From NCBI GenBank assembly GCA_002007405.1, contig JYIN01000002.1, positions 62,001-126,000 of the forward strand: a DNA stretch of 64,000 nucleotides. The letters run 5' to 3'. The notes under the pieces were generated by a model, which was given only the letters and a program-made list of their open reading frames with translations, ran no database searches and was not told where the DNA came from. This DNA is from Gammaproteobacteria bacterium Gsub (GTDB lineage: Bacteria; Pseudomonadota; Gammaproteobacteria; PS1; Pseudothioglobaceae). The position numbers and the translations under genes were made by a program. Each line of letters starts with the position of its first letter. The first letter of the stretch is position 1. This document shows positions 28,206 to 38,018 of this stretch, piece by piece.

Positions 28206-30965
28206 ATGAAAGCTGAATTAATTCTACTTGATGGCACGGCATTTTTATTTCGGGCTTATTTTTCCACCTTATCACAGAATTTAACTAACAATGACGGCTT
28301 TCCGACTGGGGCAATATTTGGGGTGATAAACGCAATTAAACACTTACAACGCCAATATCCACAGGCAAAAATGATTACTATTTTTGATGCCAAAGGAAAA
28401 AATCATCGGCATGAAATTTATCCAGAATATAAAGCCCATAGAAAGCCTGCTGATGACAATTTAATTATCCAAATTGAACCACTGTATGAAATTATTCGTG
28501 CCATGGGGTTTCATTTTATTTGTGCACACGGAGTCGAGTCTGATGATGTAATTGCCACTTTAAGCCGTTATGCTAACGCATCTAATATAAAAACCATCAT
28601 TGCCAGCAGCGATAAAGATCTGCTACAACTGGTTAATGATAATATTGTGCAACTTAATATGAAAGGAGATTTATTTGACCACAAAGGTGTGATGCAAAAA
28701 ATGGGTGTGCGTCCCAATCAAATTATAGACTTGCTTGCACTCACAGGCGATAATAGCGATAACATTCCCGGGGTGCCAAATGTGGGGGTAAAAACTGCGG
28801 TTAAATGGCTCACCCAATTTAATAATATTGAAGGCATTAAGGCAAATGCGGAAAAAATAAAGGGTAAAGTAGGCGAAAAATTACGCAGTAATTTTGATCT
28901 ATTAGATTTATCGTATCAATTAGTCCAGCTTAAATTTGATGTAGAATTACCTAATGATATTCTCACCCACGAGCCGGACACAGATAATGTTAAACTTACA
29001 GAATTATATCAACAATATGGATTTTCCATGTGGCTTAGACAGCTAAATAATGTATCAATCAATGAGAATGAGTCAAAAGAAAAATCTCCAATAAAAGATT
29101 TGGTTAAAGAAAAGAACAAAAATAAAATCACAGAGCACAAGCACAACACTTGGTTTGACGAATATAAGCAGAATTTAGTTTTAGAAAAAACTGACTTTGT
29201 AAACTTGATTACGCGTCTTAAAAAAGCAGATGAATTTGTGTTTGATTTAGAAACCACTTCGTTAGATTATATGAATGCACAAATTGTCGGCTGGGTTTTT
29301 TTACTAGATAAAGACAGTTTCTATATCCCCGTTGCCCATGATTATTTAGATGCCCCAAAACAATTAGATTTTGCCCAAGTATTGGAAAAACTCAGCCCCA
29401 TTTTACAAAACCCCGCAATCGGAAAAATTGGGCAAAACCTTAAATATGACATCCATATATTGGCAAATTATGAGATTCAATTAAAAGGTATTAGCGATGA
29501 TACAATGCTCAAATCTTATTGCCTAAACTCGGTAGCAACACGGCATAATATGGATGATTTGAGTAAGCATTATCTGCACCATAAAACCATTCATTTTGCT
29601 GATGTAGCCGGCACTGGAAAAAAGCAAATACCGTTTAATCAAGTACCCATAGAGCGCGCCCTACCCTATGCTTGTGAAGATGTGATTATCACCCATAAAC
29701 TCAATCGGGTATTGGAAGACAATTTGGTGCAATATCCAAAATTAGTAAAACTCTATCAAACTGTGGAATTGCCATTGATTAAAGTGCTAGTGCATATTGA
29801 GCGTAATGGTGTTAAGTTAGATGCCAACGCATTAAGCGCACAACAGTTGAAGATTATCACACAAATGAAAACTATTGAGGCTAAAGTTTTTAAAATGGCA
29901 GGCAATGAATTTAATTTAGAATCACCAAAACAAATCCAACAAATCCTATTTAGTAGCGATGGTTTAGGTTTAGAGCCGCAGAAAAAAACCCCAAAAGGTG
30001 CACCTTCAACCAACGAAGAGGCTTTAAAATTATTAGACCATCCATTGGTAGATTTAATTTTGAGCTATCGCACTTTGACAAAGTTGAATTCTACTTATTT
30101 AGAGGCATTGCCAAAGCAAATTAACTTAAAAACTGGACGCTTACATACCTCATATCATCAAGCAGTAACCGCTACTGGGCGACTTTCATCCAGCAACCCT
30201 AATCTCCAAAATATCCCCATTCGCTCTGAACAAGGAGGGCGTATTAGAGGGGCGTTTATTGCCAGTCAAGGCAACGCTATTATCGCTGCGGATTATTCAC
30301 AAATTGAGCTTAGAATCATGGCACACATTTCTAAAGACGCTAATTTATTGAATGCTTTTAAGCGCGATATTGATGTGCATTGTGCCACAGCAGCAATGAT
30401 GTTTAATGTGGCAGTTAATGAAGTTACCCCAGTTCAGCGCCGCCATGCCAAGGCCATCAATTTTGGGCTGATTTATGGAATGAGTGAGTTTGGTCTGGCA
30501 AAACAAATCCAAGTATCACGCACCAAAGCTAAACAATATATTGAGGCTTATTTTAACAATTACCCGGGCGTTTTGAAATATATGGAAGATATTAAAGAAA
30601 CTGCCAAAACACAAGGCTTTGTAGAAACGGTAATGGGCAGGCGTTTGTATCTACCACAAGTGCATAGCAAAAATAAAATGCTGGCACAACATGCACTGCG
30701 CACTGCCATTAACGCCCCTATGCAAGGCTCAAGTGCTGATATTATTAAAAAAGCCATGCTCAATGTGTATCAGTGGATGGGCGAGGATAATAATAAAATT
30801 AAAATGCTTATGCAAGTCCATGACGAACTGGTATTTGAGGTTCGGGCGAAAGAAGCGGAAAAATTTGCCAATAAAATACAAGATTTAATGGAAAACGCCT
30901 ACCACTTAGATGTTTTGCTTAAAGTTGATGTTGGCATTGGCAATTCTTGGCAACAAGCACATTAA
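28206..30965 (+). CDS. polA: DNA polymerase I
   Basis: PolA fills gaps and removes RNA primers. The 919-residue protein has all three domains. These are the 5'-nuclease (about 1-300; DNSDNIPGVPNVGVKTA), the 3'-5' exonuclease with intact DEDD start FDLETTS (about 340), and the polymerase with ADYSQIELRIMAHI, KAINFGLIYGMS and QVHDELVFEV. Proofreading therefore appears retained. The start lies 13 bp after the minisatellite and has no obvious Shine-Dalgarno. dnaE follows after 15 bp, so the two replication polymerases are probably co-transcribed. Confidence 0.97.
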   Translation: MKAELILLDGTAFLFRAYFSTLSQNLTNNDGFPTGAIFGVINAIKHLQRQYPQAKMITIFDAKGKNHRHEIYPEYKAHRKPADDNLIIQIEPLYEIIRAMGFHFICAHGVESDDVIATLSRYANASNIKTIIASSDKDLLQLVNDNIVQLNMKGDLFDHKGVMQKMGVRPNQIIDLLALTGDNSDNIPGVPNVGVKTAVKWLTQFNNIEGIKANAEKIKGKVGEKLRSNFDLLDLSYQLVQLKFDVELPNDILTHEPDTDNVKLTELYQQYGFSMWLRQLNNVSINENESKEKSPIKDLVKEKNKNKITEHKHNTWFDEYKQNLVLEKTDFVNLITRLKKADEFVFDLETTSLDYMNAQIVGWVFLLDKDSFYIPVAHDYLDAPKQLDFAQVLEKLSPILQNPAIGKIGQNLKYDIHILANYEIQLKGISDDTMLKSYCLNSVATRHNMDDLSKHYLHHKTIHFADVAGTGKKQIPFNQVPIERALPYACEDVIITHKLNRVLEDNLVQYPKLVKLYQTVELPLIKVLVHIERNGVKLDANALSAQQLKIITQMKTIEAKVFKMAGNEFNLESPKQIQQILFSSDGLGLEPQKKTPKGAPSTNEEALKLLDHPLVDLILSYRTLTKLNSTYLEALPKQINLKTGRLHTSYHQAVTATGRLSSSNPNLQNIPIRSEQGGRIRGAFIASQGNAIIAADYSQIELRIMAHISKDANLLNAFKRDIDVHCATAAMMFNVAVNEVTPVQRRHAKAINFGLIYGMSEFGLAKQIQVSRTKAKQYIEAYFNNYPGVLKYMEDIKETAKTQGFVETVMGRRLYLPQVHSKNKMLAQHALRTAINAPMQGSSADIIKKAMLNVYQWMGEDNNKIKMLMQVHDELVFEVRAKEAEKFANKIQDLMENAYHLDVLLKVDVGIGNSWQQAH

Positions 30966-30980
30966 ATGGGGTTTTGATTT

Positions 30981-33900
30981 GTGGCTGATTTTTCCCACCT
31001 CCATTGTCATAGCGAATATTCTGTTGAAAACAGCTTAATTCGTATACCAAAATTACTTGAAAAAGCCAAACAACTAAACATGGGTGCGATTGCACTCACT
31101 GACAATGCCAATTTATTCGCTGCAGTAAAATTTTACCAACAAGCGATTAGTGTGGGAATCAAGCCTATTTTTGGTGCTGAGCTGCGTTTGCAGGGCAAAG
31201 AGAAAAATACTTCTCTATTGCTTTTATGCCAAAATCATCAGGGTTATCTTAATTTATCTAAACTCATTTCTTGGTCTTATCTGCAAGGTCAGAATATCAA
31301 CGGTGTGAGCATTACCACTGAGCAATTAGTTGCTAATCAGCAGGGTTTGATTATGATTGCACTGCCAGTGAATAGCGATATTGCCGAGCAATTACTTAAT
31401 AATAAAATCCCTGAGGCACAACAACAAGCCAAATTTTGGCAATCGGTTTTTGGCAATCGTTTTTATCTTGCGGTACAGCGTACAAATAGAGCCTATGATG
31501 AGCGCCACTTGCACCTGTGCATTGAGTTGAGTTTGACGCTTGATATTCCTGTGGTGGCAACCAACGATGTTGAATTTTTAAAAAAGCATGATTTTGCTGC
31601 CCATGAAGCTAGGATTTGCATTGCCCAAGGCGGATTATTAGATGATGCACGACGTGAAAAAAAATACAGTTGCGAACAATATTTAAAATCAATTGATGAA
31701 ATGAGTGCATTATTTGTCGATTTGCCAGAAATTTTAGCCAATACTGTGGAGATTGCAAAACGCTGTAATGTTCACTTTGAACTACACAAAAAGAATTATT
31801 TACCAAATTTCCCTATTCCCAAGGGGCTTACTATGGCTGATTTTTTTTCGCAAGAATCAAAAGCGGGTTTAGATAAGCGTTTGCAAAATAAACAAGTCAA
31901 TCGTAAGGTTTATGATGAACGCTTGGTGTTTGAGTTGTCGGTGATTATCCAAATGGATTTTCCGGGATATTTTTTGATTGTAGCGGATTTTATCCGCTGG
32001 TCTAAAGATAATAGTATTCCCGTTGGACCCGGGCGTGGCTCTGGTGCGGGATCATTGGTGGCTTATGCACTAGGTATTACTAACATTGACCCAATTAAAC
32101 ATGAGCTATTATTTGAACGCTTTCTTAATCCTGAGCGTGTTTCTATGCCAGATTTTGATATTGATTTTTGCACTAATCGGCGTGATGAGGTGATTGAATA
32201 TGTGGCACAAAAATACGGTCGTGAAAAAGTATCACAAATTATTACTTATGGCACTATGGCCGCGAAAGGTGTGGTACGCGATGTGGGGCGTATTTTAGGA
32301 CACCAATACGGTTTTAGCGATCAAATATCTAAGTCAATTCCCAATGATTTAAAAATCAACCTTCAGCGTGCATTGGGTAATTTTACTGAAGATGATTCTC
32401 AGGAAAATAAAGAAAAATGGTATTCTGAGGAATTAAGAAACCGCTACGACTCCGAAGAAAGCGTTACCACTTTAATTGACTTGTCCTTAGAGCTAGAGGG
32501 GTTGGTGCGTAATGTTGGTACTCATGCAGGTGGGGTGTTAATAGCGCCTAGTAAAATCAGTGATTTTTGCCCAATTTACAAAGGTCCTGGAGACTCTGAT
32601 GGCGTGCTTTCGCAGTTTGATATGAAAGATATAGAAGCATTAGGTTTGGTTAAATTTGATTTCTTGGGTTTGTCAAACCTGAGTGTAATTGATAAAACAA
32701 TCAAACTCATCTATGCTAAAGGTTTGAGTAATGAATTGATTGATATTGATAATTTATCACTTGAAGACAAGGCTGTATATGCCCTATTGCAACGCTGCGA
32801 TACCACAGGTATTTTTCAATTAGAATCAGAGGGAATGCGTGGTTATTTAAAAGAACTCGTCCCTGATTCTTTCGCCGACATTGTTGCCATATTGGCACTT
32901 TATCGTCCAGGTCCTTTAGATGCAGGCATGGTAGATGATTATATTTTAGTAAAACATGGCACTAAAGCCAAGTACCCACATCCTATGTTAGAAAAAATTT
33001 TGAAGCCAACAAATGGGGTTTTTTTGTATCAAGAACAAGTGATGCAATCAGCACAAATCATGGCAGGTTATTCTTTGGGTGCAGCAGATTTACTACGCCG
33101 TGCAATGGGTAAAAAAATTGCCTCAGAAATGGAAAAACAGCGTGATATATTTGTCAAAGGTGCGGCAAAAAATGGTATTAAAGAGAAAAAAGCCAATGAA
33201 ATTTTTAATTTAATTGATAAATTTTCAGGTTATGGGTTTAACAAATCACATTCGGTAGCGTATGCCTATATTTCTTATCAAACTGCTTGGTTAAAGGCGT
33301 ATTATCCAGCGGCATTTATGGCATCGGTGTTGTCTGGCATGATGGATGATATTGATAAAGTGGCATCTACCGTAGGTGAGGTGCGTGCTATGGGTTTAGA
33401 GATTAAAGGAGTGAATGTGAATGAATCTTATTACGAATTTAGTATTCAAGATGACAAAACCATCACCTACGGTCTGGGGGCAATCAAAGGCATTGGCGAG
33501 GCGTTGGCTGAGGCGTTGATTACCGATCGTCAAAGCAACGGGAATTATCAAAATTTGTTTGATTTTTGTACGCGTATTGATAAAAAAAATTTAAACAAGC
33601 GTGCCCTTGAAGCCCTTATTTATAGTGGTGCTTTAGATGTTTTTGAGATTGATAGAGCCAGTTTAATCAAAACTTATCCCAACGCAATGAAACAAGCAGA
33701 ACAAAAACAAAGCGATGATGTAAGTGGACAAAGTGGTTTATTTGCAGATACGCAAACACATAATGAATATGAAGTGCGCTATCTATCATCTCCAAATTTT
33801 TCGTTTAGAGAGACTCTACAATTTGAAAAAAGTGTGATGGGTTATTATTTTTGCCAGCACCCTACTGATGAATACAAATCTGATTTAGCCCGTATTTCTG

Positions 33901-34442
33901 CGGTTTTACCCAGCGAGTTAATTTTTAGGAACAATAAAAAAGTGCGAATATTGGCGTTGATTTCCGCATTGCATTATCGCAACACTAAAAACGGCACGCA
34001 GATTGCGATAATCAAGGTTGAAGATGGAGTTAAGGGGTTAAATGCGGTCGTATTTTCTAAAATATTAAGTGCAGTAAGTGAACGGTTAATCATTGATACA
34101 GTAGTGGTTATTTCTGGTAAAGTTAATAAAGATTATCGTGATGAATGGCAGCTGGTGGTTGATAAAATTGAGGATATTGACAGCATTAAAATGCAACACA
34201 TTTGCGGTTTTGGAATTTTGCTAAACGCCAAACACTGGCCAATTTTTGACCAATTAAAGGAAATTTTACTAAAAAATAAAGGCAATTGCCCAGTTAAGAT
34301 TTCTTATACGACCGATTGTTTACAAGGCAATTTGCTATTAAATAAGGCATACTCAGTTACCCCCAACCAACAACTTATTGATACAATAGACAAGCTTGCT
34401 AAGGGGCGTGTTAGTAAAATTTATTATCAGCATAAACCCTAA
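30981..34442 (+). CDS. dnaE: DNA polymerase III alpha subunit
   Basis: DnaE is the replicative polymerase. The 1153-residue protein starts with GTG at 30981 (15 bp after polA) and reads VADFSHLHCHSEYS, the PHP-domain opening. The catalytic core shows GPGRGSGAGSLVAYALGIT and MPDFDIDFC, with helix-hairpin-helix and OB domains after about residue 800. The length is normal. The stop codon lies inside the first copy of a 23-bp triplicate repeat. Placement directly behind polA is unusual, as dnaE more often follows lpxB/rnhB. Confidence 0.97.
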   Translation: MADFSHLHCHSEYSVENSLIRIPKLLEKAKQLNMGAIALTDNANLFAAVKFYQQAISVGIKPIFGAELRLQGKEKNTSLLLLCQNHQGYLNLSKLISWSYLQGQNINGVSITTEQLVANQQGLIMIALPVNSDIAEQLLNNKIPEAQQQAKFWQSVFGNRFYLAVQRTNRAYDERHLHLCIELSLTLDIPVVATNDVEFLKKHDFAAHEARICIAQGGLLDDARREKKYSCEQYLKSIDEMSALFVDLPEILANTVEIAKRCNVHFELHKKNYLPNFPIPKGLTMADFFSQESKAGLDKRLQNKQVNRKVYDERLVFELSVIIQMDFPGYFLIVADFIRWSKDNSIPVGPGRGSGAGSLVAYALGITNIDPIKHELLFERFLNPERVSMPDFDIDFCTNRRDEVIEYVAQKYGREKVSQIITYGTMAAKGVVRDVGRILGHQYGFSDQISKSIPNDLKINLQRALGNFTEDDSQENKEKWYSEELRNRYDSEESVTTLIDLSLELEGLVRNVGTHAGGVLIAPSKISDFCPIYKGPGDSDGVLSQFDMKDIEALGLVKFDFLGLSNLSVIDKTIKLIYAKGLSNELIDIDNLSLEDKAVYALLQRCDTTGIFQLESEGMRGYLKELVPDSFADIVAILALYRPGPLDAGMVDDYILVKHGTKAKYPHPMLEKILKPTNGVFLYQEQVMQSAQIMAGYSLGAADLLRRAMGKKIASEMEKQRDIFVKGAAKNGIKEKKANEIFNLIDKFSGYGFNKSHSVAYAYISYQTAWLKAYYPAAFMASVLSGMMDDIDKVASTVGEVRAMGLEIKGVNVNESYYEFSIQDDKTITYGLGAIKGIGEALAEALITDRQSNGNYQNLFDFCTRIDKKNLNKRALEALIYSGALDVFEIDRASLIKTYPNAMKQAEQKQSDDVSGQSGLFADTQTHNEYEVRYLSSPNFSFRETLQFEKSVMGYYFCQHPTDEYKSDLARISAVLPSELIFRNNKKVRILALISALHYRNTKNGTQIAIIKVEDGVKGLNAVVFSKILSAVSERLIIDTVVVISGKVNKDYRDEWQLVVDKIEDIDSIKMQHICGFGILLNAKHWPIFDQLKEILLKNKGNCPVKISYTTDCLQGNLLLNKAYSVTPNQQLIDTIDKLAKGRVSKIYYQHKP

Positions 34443-34486
34443 TTTATTATCAGCATAAACCCTAATTTATTATCAGCATAAACCCT
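34418..34486. repeat. 23-bp tandem triplicate over the dnaE stop codon
   Basis: The unit AATTTATTATCAGCATAAAC plus CCT occurs three times, at 34418-34440, 34441-34463 and 34464-34486. The first copy encodes the last residues of DnaE (KIYYQHKP) and its stop overlaps the copy boundary. The second and third copies lie outside the coding frame. All copies are identical, pointing to recent slippage duplication. Confidence 0.9.
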
Positions 34487-34587
34487 AAGGCTTGTTGCCA
34501 CTCCCGCACACCTCGTCGGCATTATCTCCCCATTCGGCAGTGTCCACAATAGTCAAGCGAAAATTGCAATGCTATTCATAATTGTAT

Positions 34588-35244
34588 TTAATTAATATTT
34601 TTTTTGTATTCTTCTTCTAGTTTTTTATAGAGTTGTTCTGGGGCTAAATTCGGCTGTTCTTCCATAATATGAAAGGCAATTACATTGTCCTCTACCGCAT
34701 CCCAAATCTTATTATAAGTGCCCTCTTTATAACCGTGATTTTGTCTAAAAATATTAAGTTGATTTTTGACCAAATAGCGTTTGTATAATTCTGCTACATC
34801 CATGCCAATATTTGCCAAAGCCGTAAAAAACAAGCGTGTCACTTGATGGAAAGCATTATTTGATTTATCAACTGCTGATTGTGCAGAGGCTGCTAATAAT
34901 TTTTCTAAAGTCTCCACTATTTTATCAGCGTCAAGTTCTTTTTCAGGCTGCGTATCAAGGAATATTTCGGCATATTTAGTATCGCCAATATAGATGCCTT
35001 CAGACATAATAAAATGCCATATATCAACCAATTCAACACGCGCATTTTCCCAGTCATTATCGCCATTGATGTTTTTCCAATGTTTCCAATTAAAAGAATT
35101 AATCGCCTCCGCTGCCTCCATATAAATACAACGATGCCATGAAATATGGCGCCCTTCTTGGGTAATACCATCAGTCCATTGGGTACCGTTAATATCCTCA
35201 TTGAGTTGTTTTTGCAATTCGAACATTTGCCTAATTTGATTCAT
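34588..35244 (-). CDS. dUTP diphosphatase, dimeric all-alpha type
   Basis: This family hydrolyses dUTP to dUMP, keeping uracil out of DNA and feeding dTMP synthesis. It has the all-alpha NTP-pyrophosphatase pattern: EAAEAINSFNWKHWKN with the metal-binding glutamates, and ENARVELVDIWHFIM with the second acidic motif. This is the dimeric dUTPase_2 fold, not the trimeric Dut common in gammaproteobacteria. I chose the ATG at 35244 (MNQIRQMFELQ, 218 residues). A longer frame to 35340 adds 32 residues that run into the divergent pxpA start and have no family match. Confidence 0.85.
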   Translation of the reverse strand: MNQIRQMFELQKQLNEDINGTQWTDGITQEGRHISWHRCIYMEAAEAINSFNWKHWKNINGDNDWENARVELVDIWHFIMSEGIYIGDTKYAEIFLDTQPEKELDADKIVETLEKLLAASAQSAVDKSNNAFHQVTRLFFTALANIGMDVAELYKRYLVKNQLNIFRQNHGYKEGTYNKIWDAVEDNVIAFHIMEEQPNLAPEQLYKKLEEEYKKNIN

Positions 35245-35290
35245 AAAATAAACTTTATAATAAAATACGAGAATTATAATACCTTTGAAG

Positions 35291-35959
35291 ATGGGCAAAA
35301 AACTAATTAGTTGTGATTTGGGCGAATGTTTAACCCCCAACCCAGATGCTACCGTAATGCCGTTGATTGATATAGCAAATATCGCTTGTGGTGGTCATGC
35401 TGGCAATGATAAAAGCATGATAGAAACCATCAACTTGGCTATGGAAAATAAGACTGCAATTGGCGCCCATCCGAGCTATGCAGATAAGGCAAATTTTGGA
35501 CGCCTAAGCCACCAGCTAACAAGTGGCAAACTGTTTGATTTAGTTTATTCACAAATAACACGCCTGAAAAAACTCTGCACTGAAAACGGTGCAAATCTTA
35601 AATATGTTAAACCACATGGAGCGTTGTATCATGATATGATTTACCAGTCAGAGGTTTTGCACATAATTTATAAAGTTATTGCCACAATTGACAAAAATTT
35701 ATCACTAGTAGTGCCTGCGGGTAATGAGGCGTATTTTCAGCACGAGAATATCAAATTTTTACATGAAGTATTTGCCGACCGAGCCTATAATGGCATCAAT
35801 ATTATCCCTAGAAATGAAAAAGGCGCTCTGTTAGATAATATTGATTTGATTGTCAAACAATACCACGGTTTTACTCACCCGAATCCTTTTAAAATTGATA
35901 CAATTTGTTTTCACAGTGATAATCCTGCCTCGGTTCAGGCTTTACAAAAAATAAAATGA
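35291..35959 (+). CDS. pxpA: 5-oxoprolinase subunit A (LamB/YcsF family)
   Basis: PxpA, PxpB and PxpC together open 5-oxoproline (pyroglutamate) to glutamate with ATP. The 222-residue protein shows SCDLGECLTPNPDA, IANIACGGHAGND and KYVKPHGALYHDM, the conserved metal/substrate elements. I chose the ATG at 35291; a TTG two codons upstream is also in frame. The stop overlaps the start of pxpB in ATGA. It is divergent from the dUTPase gene. Confidence 0.93.
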   Translation: MGKKLISCDLGECLTPNPDATVMPLIDIANIACGGHAGNDKSMIETINLAMENKTAIGAHPSYADKANFGRLSHQLTSGKLFDLVYSQITRLKKLCTENGANLKYVKPHGALYHDMIYQSEVLHIIYKVIATIDKNLSLVVPAGNEAYFQHENIKFLHEVFADRAYNGINIIPRNEKGALLDNIDLIVKQYHGFTHPNPFKIDTICFHSDNPASVQALQKIK

Positions 35960-36639
35960 AAATTATTCTGGCTGGAGAAGATTCAATTTTGATTTATTTT
36001 GGTAACAAAATAGACCCTAGCTTACCCAACATTATTGCCAATTTTGCCAATCAATTACAAAACCAATTACCCGAATATATTCTAAATTTAACCCCTGCTT
36101 ATACTTCACTATTGGTAAATTACAATCTAAATTTAATCAACTATGGGCAATTTTGCGAAAAAGTACAACACTGTTTTGATACACTTGTTAATAATCATAT
36201 TGACAATAATGATTCAACAATAATTGAGATTCCCGTATATTATGACTTTGAGGTTGGCTTTGATTTGAAAAAATTACTCAGCGAAAAAAATCTAAATTTA
36301 GCCACTTTTGTCAGCATTCATTCGGCAACACAATATTTAATTTATGCCATTGGTTTTAGCCCAGTATTTGCTTTTTTAGGCACAGTTGATAAGCGCATTC
36401 AAATGCCACGGCTACCCACACCTAGAATAAAAATCCCTGCTGGCAGTGTTGGCATTGCTGATTCTCAAACTGCTATCTACCCTACTGATTCATCGGGTGG
36501 GTGGAATATTGTTGGACGCACACCGATTGATTTATCTTTAAATAATTTAGACAATATCAATAAATTCAAAACAGGGGATTGGGTTAAATTTTATGCAATC
36601 ACCCGTAATGAATTTATTGACAAAGGCGGAACAATATAA
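35956..36639 (+). CDS. pxpB: 5-oxoprolinase subunit B (KipI-like carboxyltransferase domain)
   Basis: The 227-residue protein shows the family sequence IPVYYDFEVGFDL, IYAIGFSPVFAFLGTVD, PRLPTPRIKIPAGSVGIA and SGGWNIVGRTP. It pairs with PxpC and PxpA. It overlaps pxpA by 4 bp. The usual next gene, pxpC, lies 1.7 kb away (38316) because a lipoprotein gene and two intergenic stretches intervene, all on the same strand. Confidence 0.93.
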   Translation: MKIILAGEDSILIYFGNKIDPSLPNIIANFANQLQNQLPEYILNLTPAYTSLLVNYNLNLINYGQFCEKVQHCFDTLVNNHIDNNDSTIIEIPVYYDFEVGFDLKKLLSEKNLNLATFVSIHSATQYLIYAIGFSPVFAFLGTVDKRIQMPRLPTPRIKIPAGSVGIADSQTAIYPTDSSGGWNIVGRTPIDLSLNNLDNINKFKTGDWVKFYAITRNEFIDKGGTI

Positions 36640-36731
36640 AAAAGTTTGACTAAAGCAGATTTTATGGTTAGAATGCAGGTCGGATGGTATTATAAACCTG
36701 ACAATATATAATTAAAACAAGGAGATTTATC

Positions 36732-38018
36732 ATGAACACAATTAAAAAAGAACTTTTTGCTTCGTTGTTATTTGTTTTGTTTTTGTTAAGCGGTTGTAGC
36801 GCTACTTCCCCAAGTAAAGACACCGCAGCCGTAGAGGTTGAAAAGCCTGGAAGTGTGGAAGAATTTAATAAATTACGCAAACAAAAAATTAGTGAAGTCT
36901 TAGCAGAATCACAGGAAAAGATTAAGTTTAACAAACTTGCAAGACAAGTTAGAATTGATGACATTTATGCTAACAAACAGGAAGAATTGAATGATTTAGA
37001 TGAAAAAAAACAAGCTGAAAAAGAAAAACTAAATCAAGCAATAGAAAATGAATTGTCATTAGAGCAAGATTTATTAAATGAAAGAGTCCAAAGTTTGCTT
37101 AAAGAAACCAAAAACAATGCCAAAGGTGAAAACTTAAGGGTGATTGCTGAAGTGGAGAGAGAAGTCTCCAGTTTTGAAAGTCAAGTAGAAAGCGAACTAA
37201 CAAAAGAAATATTAAAAACTGAAGTTGAAAAAATCTCTGACTACATGCGACAAGAAAGGCGCTTAGAGAGAGATCATAAATTTAAACTTGCTGTTGAAAA
37301 AACTAAAATTGATTCTAAAAACAAGAAAAGGTTAGAAATTTTAGCAGAAGAGCTTAAATCCAAAAGACAATACAACGAAAATTTGGTAAAACTCAAAGCT
37401 GATTTTTTAGAAAAACAACGCGCTGAAACTGAGGCAGCTGTCAGAAGAAAAGCACAAGCTGAAAACAAGGCGATTACCGATAAATTAGCAAATAAATATA
37501 TCGCAGAAGTGAATAAGTTTGAAAAAGATGTTATGACAGCTTTGGCAGAAGAAGAAAAACGAATAATAAGCAATTTAAATGCCAAATTCTTTGAAGCTAA
37601 AAAAGAAAGAAGCGCCAAAGAAAGAAAACGCCTAAGCGAGAGTACAACTAAAGGTAAAGATGCTAAATTAGAAGCTGGTTCAAAAAAACGCACTGATTTA
37701 ATTCCTATTAGAGATGCAAAAATTGTAATCATAGAAAATGAACTTGAAGATGCAATCAGGCAAATTAGAATGGATGAAAAGCAAGAACTTGCAAGTCTTA
37801 AAATAAAAATGGATGAAAAACATGCCGATGGATTAGGCGATATTGAAATATCCTATTCGGAGAAAAGTGAGCAAGTTGAAAATAAAGCAAAAGTTTTAGA
37901 AAAAAATGCCATCTCTCGCTATGAATTAAAAGCTGAAGAGATAGAATCTGATCAGGAAAGAAAAATCAATGCAATCAATAAAGAAATTGATACGATGATT
38001 AACAAAATTAAAAGTTAA
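36732..38018 (+). CDS. Coiled-coil lipoprotein, unknown function
   Basis: The 428-residue protein starts with a type II signal peptide and a lipobox (LLSGC, Cys at about 22). The remainder is almost continuous charged coiled coil dominated by Lys and Glu, with Glu-Lys heptads from about residue 45 to the end and no globular domain I can recognise. It should be anchored in the outer or inner membrane facing the periplasm. The ATG has a strong GGAGA upstream. It sits between pxpB and pxpC, which belong together, suggesting an insertion. Long coiled-coil lipoproteins may act as spacers or in contact with the wall, but that is a guess. Confidence 0.75.
   Translation: MNTIKKELFASLLFVLFLLSGCSATSPSKDTAAVEVEKPGSVEEFNKLRKQKISEVLAESQEKIKFNKLARQVRIDDIYANKQEELNDLDEKKQAEKEKLNQAIENELSLEQDLLNERVQSLLKETKNNAKGENLRVIAEVEREVSSFESQVESELTKEILKTEVEKISDYMRQERRLERDHKFKLAVEKTKIDSKNKKRLEILAEELKSKRQYNENLVKLKADFLEKQRAETEAAVRRKAQAENKAITDKLANKYIAEVNKFEKDVMTALAEEEKRIISNLNAKFFEAKKERSAKERKRLSESTTKGKDAKLEAGSKKRTDLIPIRDAKIVIIENELEDAIRQIRMDEKQELASLKIKMDEKHADGLGDIEISYSEKSEQVENKAKVLEKNAISRYELKAEEIESDQERKINAINKEIDTMINKIKS

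Noticed and set aside
35245-35340. Longer N-terminus of the dUTPase
   Set aside because: The 32 extra residues are hydrophobic, do not fit the family, and overlap the divergent pxpA start; the ATG at 35244 gives the normal N-terminus.
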